Shown in pieces: positions 25,401 to 36,100 of a stretch of DNA of 64,000 nucleotides. The position numbers and the translations under genes were made by a program. This stretch comes from Branchiostoma floridae (Eukaryota > Chordata > Leptocardii > Amphioxiformes > Branchiostomatidae). The stretch is taken from positions 10,424,821 to 10,488,820 of the forward strand of contig NC_049991.1 of the NCBI RefSeq assembly GCF_000003815.2. The letters are read 5' to 3'. Within the stretch, counting starts at the first letter, position 1; every line of letters begins with the position of its first letter. Under the pieces are notes generated by a model. The model was not told the DNA's origin. It saw only the letters and a list, made by a program, of their open reading frames with translations, and made no database searches.

Positions 25401-28400
25401 TACCAGGACGGTGTACCGGTACAAAACCGTTTTTTTTCTCATCAGACCGATCTGGAAAAAACGGACCTGAACAAAAATTGGTGGATCGGATGTTGGACCT
25501 ATTGGAAAATGAACAGATTTTATGATCAGGCATTCACATGTTTTAGGGCTTACCTGTCAAAGAAAATAACAAGGGCGAAGCAGAGTAGAGTCTATAGTCA
25601 TTTCTACCAAGTTCTAACTTCTATGTAGTCAATCGTACAGAGGCAGTTAGCCTTGTAGGATTTTAAAATGCCAGTGAGTGTAGAATACTCCACAAAGCAT
25701 TTCTTTGTAGCGAAATGGTCCATTCACAAGTTTTCACATACTGAATCAGGTCCAGGTTCAGGTCTGGACCTGATTCTCTGGACCTGAACCATACCTGGAC
25801 CTGAATTTTCTGTACCGGTTACTGGAAAACAAATGGCCTGTAGGCCTGCTGACATTTCCTGTTGGCTTTGCGCTGATCCATTTTAGCTCCAGTTTCTGGG
25901 TGTCACTGGCTTAAATTTCTGCACTGTTCTTTCACCGTTGGATCTTGAAATCCCCCCAAATACTATTTTCTCTGTCTTCAAAGTTGTTCAATAAAGACAT
26001 GCAATCAGATTTTGTGGTTGTGATGGATAACTCTTCCATGAAATATTTGTTCTACTAGCTAGTATGTTCTTGTATTCACAGGTGCCAGGGTTCACCTAAC
26101 CTGTGATGGACTCATGACTGATGAACAAAGGATCCAGGCAGAGAAGTTTACAACAGCTTACATAATGTATTGTAAACAGTAAAGGCAGACTTTTAACTAG
26201 TAGACAACTACATGTATATACTGTATATACAAGTTAAAACTTTATACTCTTTTGAAATCCTTCATTTTACTCTTTATTTTCATATTTAGAGCCATGTCAT
26301 CATTAAGAATAAGATTTATTATCAATATAGTAGTACTATTATGCTATGTATTGTGTGAAATACTACCTGTTAATGCAGCAAATATTATAGGTATGTCCTT
26401 CATTTAATAACATTGTTTCCAGATGTAACTGGTTATTGTCACTGCAGAGTATTATATCAAATGATTCAAAGCGCAGATTGTCATTGATGTACGGGAATCT
26501 AAGTGTAAATGAATTACTAGTAGTCACATCTAATGACGCCATCTAAATTCATGTTGCATACACGTTGAACAAAATAAACACCATTGTCTTTTTCAGAATA
26601 TGAAATTTCTGTTTATTTCTTTTTAAATCATCACATTTTGCTGTCTGCTAACATTCATCAACTAGACATTGTGTTTGTTTTTGACTAGCCAGGTTACTAC
26701 GTAATAGTAAGTAATAAAAATGAGGTGTTTTGTTGTAGGTCACAGTAAATGTGCATATAGGCTATTGCAGCCCTCTCATGCATACTAGTACAGCCATCTC
26801 GTTCTTCCTAGGACATCAGTTCAGTAAGAGGGATGTAATCATCTGAATCAAACTGATTTGGGGGCACATTCTTCTTTCCCTTTTTCTTTGTCCTTCCTGC
26901 TCCTTTTCCCCTTCCCTACTGGTCCACACCACAGCACTGTCTAAGGTGACTCCATCCCTCTCCTGAGCTGCCTGTTGCAGATCTTCTGAAACTCCTAAAA
27001 GGAGTTGTACAGCTGTTGAGAGAGAAAATCATGATTTAATCCATAATGACCACTGTAATTGTTATTACAATTTATTTTCCTACTTCCCAACTGGGTTCTG
27101 GTCTTGCTCTGATAAGGAAAAGTTGGCATTCCCAATATAACATGCTGATAACATGGAACAACAGGCCATAGCTGTACACAAAACTGTACTATCAGAGAAG
27201 ATGTAGTTCAAAATTTGTATTTCATACATGTGAGACAGTGTTGTGGTGTGCCTAAATCAATTATGCAGTCCGTCTACACTACAAATACAAAATCCTGTCA
27301 CAGTTACAATAGAAAAGTAATAATAGAAACTGAAATGCATGAAGTGTTTTCCTGCTGATTCAACTCTTGGCTCAAGTGCCTAAAATGTGTTACTTTTATC
27401 ATAATGGTATTGGCACTGGTGGTCTCTATCATTGCTGCTTTTGGGCCTAGGGAAAAAAAATGTTGTGTTTCCTGTTTCCCTTAGGTAACCCTAGAAAAAC
27501 CTGCCAACCCTAGACTTTTTTGGGTGGGTGGCGGAGTCACATGGTTTCCAGTTAGAATTTTTATTCAGCTTGTCCTAACTGCTAAATGTATGTATTATGC
27601 ACAACATTCAATTTTGACACTGAAAGATCTCATGAATTTCAGTTTACTTTGTTTAACTGTATTCATTTGTAATATGTCACACTAGAAGTATGGCCAGCTT
27701 ACTAAAAAAATTAAAGAAAAAAAGAAAATCCCTACCTACCGACCCTATTCTTTTCAGGACTGAAACAGGGAACACAACATTTTCTTTCCTAGGAATTACA
27801 ATTAAAAGCAAGTAAATGATGTTACACTATCAAACACTCCATTACCATTTTAGACAACCATTAACACACTGTACATGTATAAGAAAGTCTTTCAACAGAG
27901 GGAATGAATGGATGCTGTCACCAGGCACATATTGTGTCCTGTACAAAGCCATTTAGCTTAGATCAAGGATACACACCTTTGAGTCAGTTTGACAACTAGA
28001 TCATCCTGGTCTGTTGGACCAATATTAGTTCTTTTTAGCTTATTATATCCCTCAGGGACCTATGATTGTGTGTGTGTATATATGTTGAATTTGAAAAACA
28101 ACTATTTTTCTCTTCAAATACTCCAGTGTTTGACACTCTGTTTATTGTTATCACCACAACCCAAGCTTACTATTACCACAACCCAAGCCGGCTGTCTGGC
28201 ATGACAGGTAAAAGGTGTGACAAGCTTGGAATTTTCCATTGTTCTCCTAAGGTAGTCTGCTACCCTGCTGTAGGACTAAGTCAACAAATTGATTGGCCAT
28301 TATATTGTTCCTCTGTCCAGGAGAAAATATTTCATCGTGGGAATGGCAGTCCAATTTCCACCACCCTGTCAGGCTGCCATATGAATGTTTTATATATGCC

Positions 28401-31400
28401 ATTTTGGGGGACATATTGAAGAAATCTCTTCATATCAGAGACTGCTGCAAACATAGTATTACAAATTAAACACAAAAAAATCAAATGCAATTCAATCTAG
28501 CTCTAGAACTGTGGATAAAATTGATATTTACCACCCAGATCCTAAACTAAAAGAATCAGACAGTATTTCAAGCTTTTAGGCACCCAAAATTTCTGACCAA
28601 TAAAGAATTATTGGTGTGATGTATGTAACTTGTACAAATTTTTTTTATTCCAACAGGCAAAGAGGCATCAGCTTTTTCTGGTGATACTAAAGACTCACAT
28701 AGTTTGATGAACCTGTCCATCTATTCACTCACCTTGCGCTTCCACAAAGGAATGGAAAAAAGTCTGGATCCCAATCATGCTCATCTCTGCAAGCTCAGGT
28801 TAATCTCCAAGCAGGTCCTACAGTAGCATAAAATACAGTTGTAGTATCAAAAGCTGCCAGAGGAGTGAAGCCGGCATAGGATCCGGAGTTTGTTTGGGTC
28901 CGGTAGCCAAACACACTCCTAGGAGATTGCTTGGAGATTACAGTTTGGTTTAGTTTTGAGCTTTTTGTTTGTTTTTTTCAAGAGCTCAATATTTGGCATT
29001 GAACCTATACTAAAACAAACTCTAATTGGACTTCTCCAGTGCTCTCTGTCAGAGTCTGAATCTTGGAGTGTGACAGAGTGAGCTAACTTCTACAATTTCA
29101 CTGTGCTGTTATAGACCTCCATTCCATGCTTTCACTGTTTACAAACGTGCTATGTATCAAGTTTGAACACGCTTTTGGAGAGGTGTTGATTTTGAATATT
29201 AAGTGTTGAGTAATATATTGTTCAGTCTTGTAAATGTTAATAAATATATCTCAATAATGTAATATGAGCATCAAATTCAAATGTACAGAATATGCACATG
29301 TCTGCATGGGTAAATATGGTAGCAAATTTGAAGGGATTATTCCTCTATGCGAGAACATTAGGTGTGCTACCATTTTCTACCCAGTAAATGCAGTTTCACT
29401 GCTTGGAAACATGACTTCAAATCCATGCATATTATTAATAAATCTGCATAACTTTAAGATGGCTGTCTGACTGTCGTCTGACTATGGACTTAAACTCCAG
29501 CAACAGATGTTACTCTCTATGACCAGTTACAAAATTCTAGAGTTAATTTCATGGTGACTCCAGCAAAATAAAGCTTGACAAAATGAATACTATATCACAA
29601 TCTGTCTTCATTTCTATGTAAGACTTAGTGCTGATCATTTGTGTCCCTAATTGCTTTGTGTCTTATCCTATTGCTCTACTTTATATACATGACATTGTAC
29701 ACATACATGTAAAGATGATAGAAATATTTTTAAAATAACAAAAAGATAAGGAAATATTTATCAATCTAGTGTTTAACAGTCTGCTTTGAGTTTGAATCAT
29801 GCAGGTACTAGAAGTTACTAGTACTGCATCATGGTCAGACCTTTCAGATAGAATCCATGAGCACTATCATTTGTCAGTGACAGGGAACAGATCATTACAC
29901 ACCTGCATCATCATACACTTTAAGGCTAGGGCTCTGGGTGATGATCCAGTTGTACATCTATAGTCGTCATGGCGCCGCAGACAGGCTTTAGGATCCATGT
30001 GGGTTGGAAACGTACTAGTATTCTGAAAAGATATAAAAAAAGAATGAATATATGATGATATCTTGGGGACAACATAGAAAACTTCACATAACTATTACAA
30101 TATTAATTTACATTAGAATTTCCTTTGGGTATAGATTAAGATCTTCTTTGCCCATATCAACCAAGGATTTTCAAGACCTCAATGAAAGAAGTTTGTGTGA
30201 GGGAGATTGAATGTGATAAACAGTCATGAGAAGGGCTGCATAGCTAAACGTTACATCAGGTACAGGTATAAAAGTTTACCAGTCCAGCTCTGGATCTGTT
30301 TGGAACCTGAACAAAAGTTTAACCTCCTGCCTGAAAGATCTGTTGCGTGCTAGTTACACGGTTCCTGGGTATCACTTTGAACTTGAAGTGACACCAAATC
30401 AAATGTGACCAAAGTTAGTTGGCTCTGATTTCAAGCTTCAGGGCAGCATGACTTCTCTTCCAACTTGCTAAATTTTAATCTTTGTGGTACGTAGGATTTA
30501 CACATTTTCATGCTATCAAATCAATTTTACCATACGGGTATGCAGACCTGTCAAGTTAAGAGGAGTACTATATACTACTAAGTCTTGTAGTACAGTACTG
30601 TAGTACTTGTATAAGTAGTTACTCTACTATTCCAGTACATGTACTTAATTGCAGTGTTGCAGGGGTCCCTGACACAGAAGTGGGCAGTAGTCTTGAAAAT
30701 GAAGCATGGTATATTTACATTTAGCAGCACAAACCCTAGAAGTCAATGACCTCATTGACCTGTGACAAATTTGTGAGAAAACGCAACCTAACATACCATC
30801 CATACTTCTGGGAGGTGGAGTGAATTCTCATGGTTGAGTTCCAAGCAGCTGAAACAGAATGTTGCTGTTGTCCCAACAACTATAGATGTCCACGGGCTGT
30901 TCCTGCTTACAAATCATACCAAAGAAGGATGTTGGAGCACTGACTGAGAGCTCTGTGCCAGTTGCGAGAAGTTTGTCGTAAATGTCTCTCCACCCAGTCA
31001 CTTCGAGTTGTTCTGTGCGCAGCATATGTTCTGTGGGTCTGTGTTTGGTCCTGAGAACTGTTCTCTGGTGGCGGCGACAGTGGAGGATGAACAAGAGGAT
31101 TGTCATATTATATATAATGACTCATCCATGGGCTCATGTGCCATTGCTAGTAAACTCGTCGTGTAATAAGCTCGTTGACTTTTTGCCAGTCGCTACGTTG
31201 GTGAACGTACTCTTTAATTTGAACTAGAATTAATGGCATGCTAAAATTTGAGAAAGTATAAGAAAAAGAGCAATGAGGATACCAGCAAAACAGTATTTGA
31301 AAGAGAACAAGACTTAGAGAAGGGGATACAATAATACATGCTTTTTTCAGTTATTCACTTTTCAGGGTTTTTTTTCAGTAGGAACATCAAAAGCAACAGT

Positions 31401-33129
31401 TCACAGTCATATTCAATTCATATTACATGTGCATGTGGCACATTGGCCGTTGATAAGAATAACTGCCCTAACTTTTATATAAGAAACAAAATTATCTAAC
31501 GGGATCGATCCGTTACCATGTGACTACTACTCAAGGTCGCCCCCCTCCCCAGGTAGGAGACACATCTCAAAATTGCACGTTTGCAGAAGTAGAAGTAGTT
31601 GAACCTGCGATACTAGTAATTTGCGAAGACGTAACATTGCATAACGTTACCTTCAGGCAATCCCAGAGCCAGAGAGACAGTCAAAATCAATCCGTAAGTT
31701 CGATGCAAAAAAACCACAACAAACGCAGACGAGCGCCTGCAGACGAATTTTAACCGAACCGCGGGCCTCGCTTTGGGCAGCTTCCCAACATGCCTACCAG
31801 CAGCTTGAAACCTTCCCTCGATGAGAAATAAGTTGCAACCGCCAATATAACTTCTCCGGAAATTTCTATGACCTTATTTCACTTTCGATCCTCTGGACCC
31901 ACGTAAATTAGGGGCGCCGCCATTTTCTGGGGTTGCCTTATGTGAAACCTTCCCGTCAGTCTGTGCGTGAAGGATTGAGGATTCAAGCTCGAATCTAGTC
32001 AAAGGAATCCTTTGAAGGACTAAAGGATTCCTTTACACTGCTACCTAGCATGAATCCTATGCCAGGATTCATAGTTAAGTAACATGAATCCTGTATGTAT
32101 CGGGTGACTGGCTCTTTTTGCCTGATTTTGGCCTCGATTTCACACTGCATGGGGGTTTCCGTGCAACCGATTACGACAATATCATATACTTCCGGGTTGT
32201 ACGAGTGCGGTCATAGAACGCGGGTGGTATCGTATCTTGTCTCGGTTTGTGCTAGGTTGTAGAGGAGGATCTAAGTAAGGCTTATGAATATACTAATACT
32301 TGGAGATTAGCAATTACTATGCCTGTCAATCAGCTATTTTGTCTTTGCGGGGCTATGAATGGGGGGATCTGAGTAGCCTGACGTGATAGCCAGGCCAGGT
32401 AGACTGTGTAAAATACCTCTGACTTAACTCGCGATTGCAAAACTTTACTTACTATTTTCATGAGATGGACACAAACATTCACCAAGGCGGGGCCGTAACA
32501 ATCCTTACGTATGACCCTTAGGTAACCCTTAGATGACCTATTATCTAATATATAGGCCAGTCACTCAAAGTTTGTTTATCATTTCTTTTTTTACGAAAAG
32601 ACTGCAATGTACATTTTGTAGAGTGAAATCTTATATAAAACTAAAGACCTAGCCTAACCTAGCCTAACTAAAGACCTTACATCCAGCTTTGCTATATTAA
32701 CATCTCGTATTAAGCTGTATTTGGTGCTTATCCGGTCCAATATAGCCATAATTACATACATTAATCATTCAAAAACAACGACCTTCGATAAAGAATGTTT
32801 ATTTGGCGAAGATGTGTGTTCGAGGAACTCTAGTTGATAATGACAATGCGATAAATGAACGATATCGTATATGATGTCTCTTATTTCTGGAAATCCTTCT
32901 GTACTTTTCATTGTCCAGGTGCATCGGTTGCATTTGACATCCGGTTCTCGCCCAAGATGGGTCGTCAGTACCTGAACACCATCTTCAGTCCGACAGCAGA
33001 CTTTAAGGAGAAGACTCAGGGACTGTGTGGGTTTATGGACGATGCTGAGGACAACGACTTCACAGGACCGGACGGAGCTCTGCATGGGGATGCTAACTCA
33101 TTCGCTGAGTCATGTACTGGTCTCCTTGT

Positions 33130-33175
<46 letters not shown>

Positions 33176-36100
33176 GTCTCTCTCTCTCTCTCTTTCTGTT
33201 ATTGTTGCTCTATTTGAAAAAAAAAAAGCTGCAAAATCATCACCATATTCGAAAAATGCCAATTCTATGTAGGGCGCATCAACACCACTCATCACGGGTC
33301 CGGCCTGCTGGGTTCCTGGTCCTGGAACTCTTCAAACTTCCACCCCGATGACGTCATGGATGAAGCTTATACCGACCAAAGTCACAAACCAACACTTGGA
33401 TTGGACGGACTCACACCGGAGCAACGCAAGGTGAGACTTTTATAGCCGAATGACCCTTTCTTTCAGCTTCAATGGTACGTCACTTAGGCCAATCTTATTA
33501 TAGATCAGGGTACTTATATTGTGGTAATGTTTTTGTCCACAGGTAGCAGAAGAGACCTGCACGCAGCTCGGTTTGTCAGGTGTTCTTCTGGAAGAATGCA
33601 TTTTTGATGTCGTCATTACAAACGACACGACCTTCTCACAGCAGGAAGTCTTCAAACTCGGTACGTAGATATATAGGCTAGTGCTCTACATTACATGTGT
33701 ATGAATTGGGTGTTACATATTGCCAACATAAATGCTAGTTACAAACTGATATCAACAATTTGACGAAACGCCTCCCAACCAATGATGGTTATCGCCTGTT
33801 ACAGGATGCCCTTCTCAGTGCTCCGGTAGAGGGCGCTGTGTGAACAACACCTGTGAGTGCATGCCGGGCTGGTCAGGTCCGGACTGTGACGTAGGCAACT
33901 GTACGGACTGTTCCGGAGAACACGGGAAGTGCGTGCTTGGGTTCTGCCAGTGCGAGCCAGGATGGGAGGGAACAAGCTGCTCCCAGCGTGGTACTGGCAT
34001 ATTCTCTGACGAATTTCATAATCAGTTTTTTAATACTGCTTTTTCTTTGAACACACAACGTAAAACTCACGAGTAGCAGAAAAAGGCAAGGCATTATCTT
34101 CGTTTGACACCTAACTCCCTTTTTCCCCTCCATGTACACTGTAGCAACTTGCCATGCAGTTAACAACTGTACCGACGAGCAGCATGGCCTGTGTGTGAAA
34201 ACAAACGTATGCGCGTGCGTCCCCGGATATATAGGTAATTGCATTACTTATACATACACGTTTATGAGCCATAATTTTATACTATCGATTTCAATTTGTA
34301 CACATTACAAGAGAGCACTACCAGTTATCAGCCCAGAATACTCAAAATGATTCTTGACTAGTGTTATGAATGATATTTTCCAGGTACGGACTGCAGTGAG
34401 ATCCCGACCTGTTACAAGACCGACAACTGTACCTCCCGTGGTGTCTGTGTGGATCACGACAGGTGTCTGTGTGAGCGGAACTGGACGGGAGACAAATGTG
34501 ACAAGTTTTCCTGCAAGAACCTGGACAACTGCACAGGTAACTAGCAGACACTGAAAAAAGCTCGACATAAGGGCGAAATACCATCATAAGGGAAGGAAAC
34601 CTATGGTCAATTACAACGCCATGCATACTTTATGTACATATAAACATGCATATTTTGGACTGTAACTTTTGGAACAGATATTCGCTTCATCCAAAGTCAG
34701 CTTCTCTGTTTGATATCTAGCTTGTATTTGTTTATTCATAATCAGTTTTAGTTCGCTTTTTAGAAGGACACTTTATACCGTCTGAGGGGGTGAACCTGAT
34801 TGCTTGTTTTCATTGTAACGATATATAATAAAACATCTGGCGAAATCAGGATCCTAATTGTGTATCGCTTTACAGGACATGGGCTCTGCGTGGACATTGA
34901 CGTCTGTGCTTGTGATTGGGGCTGGACCGGAAGTTCGTGTGCCATACCTGATTGCCCATTGGTCAACCACTGTTCCCGCCATGGAGACTGTGTCGCACCC
35001 GACCTGTGCCGCTGTTACCCGGGGTATGACGGGAAGGACTGTAGTCTCGTACAGACCTGTCCTGAGCTGAACAACTGCAGCAGTAACGGCATTTGTGTGA
35101 GAAACGAGTCGTCAGGGACTGACATGTGCAGGTACATGGCAATGTCAAGTCTCCTTATACAATTTAAACATTACAAAACGTAAGATTGTCGGGAGTCAAG
35201 GTTAAAACTTGATACATTCTAACCTATAATAGATAATTGATATGGCTTTATAGCTTTATGTTTATTTGTTTATTGAACTTTCCATATCACCTGGAGGGCG
35301 AGACAAAACAAGTGACAGGTCACCTCTGCACGTAGTCTCCCCGAATAACAATTTATGATTGATATGGCTACATAGACATCAAGAACGTAATTGAAATGAA
35401 TGGTCGAAAATGCAGTTGTACGGATAGAATTGGCCAGAAATATATTTTTTTTAAAGCGAAGGCCTTTTCTGTTCCAAAATAAATAGATGACATAAAAGCA
35501 GCTTCAAAATGAATTCTACAGGCCCAAGCTAGCCCCTAAATAAAAGCGTCGCCAGAATGATATTAGTCTTCATCTGCTGTCTGTTGACGATGCATTGGCT
35601 TTGCATTTAAACACAGGTGCTTCCAGGGTTATAACGGGGATAACTGCAGCAGACCTGACTGCTCAGGCCGGAATGACTGTTCAGGCCACGGTGTGTGTGT
35701 GGAGCCCATGCTGTGTGAGTGTGACAAGGGGTACGGCGGCGTCAACTGTAGCGACTTCTCCTGTCAGAAGAACAACTACTGCTCAGGTACGTGTAAAACT
35801 CATTTATGTAGAAATAAATTTAGATCAAGCTAATGTACGAGGGGTGATCAGTAAGTTCTCGGCCTCACCCAGCAATAACAAGCACAACTCAGATTTTGGA
35901 GTCATTACTTTCCCGGCATTCATTTTTTCTAAATTACGAAGGTAAGGGGCGAGAAAAAGAAGGGTGAAGTGTGATCAGACAATTTGACCCGCACACCTCA
36001 GGCTGAAGATCAATTGTCCACTTTTTTTTCGTTATCCCTTACCGAACGTTACTGTGTGTCGCCTGCAACGTAATGATCACAATAATTTGAATTTTGGTAC

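Larger units (their letters stand above)
23727..32106. mobile_element. 8.4-kb DNA element with about 240-bp terminal inverted repeats and 7-bp target duplication
   Basis: The left end starts CACCCGATACATACAGGATT and the right end is its reverse complement (ATCCTGTATGTATCGGGTG, ending 32106). The inverted match continues with a few mismatches for about 240 bp (left to about 23970, right from about 31865). ACTGGCT flanks both sides (23720-23726 and 32107-32113), a direct target duplication; 8 bp is possible if the edge is moved by one base. Both TIRs contain internal inverted motifs (ATTCATG..CATGAAT-like, AAAGGATTCCTTT). I cannot assign the superfamily. Long TIRs and a 7-8 bp duplication resemble MULE, P or hAT elements. 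The ends do not match RAG-like elements, which make 5-bp duplications. Gene B lacks the element. Confidence 0.88.

Noticed and set aside
31520-31753. 77-codon plus-strand frame near the right TIR
   Set aside because: It has no start context, splice support or motif. It is kept only as part of the transposon.
23727-32106. RAG-like (ProtoRAG) transposon, since a lancelet origin is likely
   Set aside because: The target duplication is 7-8 bp rather than 5. The ends start CACCCG and I saw no RAG1- or RAG2-like sequence.
33112-33351. Open frames full of Leu-Ser or Arg-Glu
   Set aside because: They are translations of the (CT)n microsatellite.
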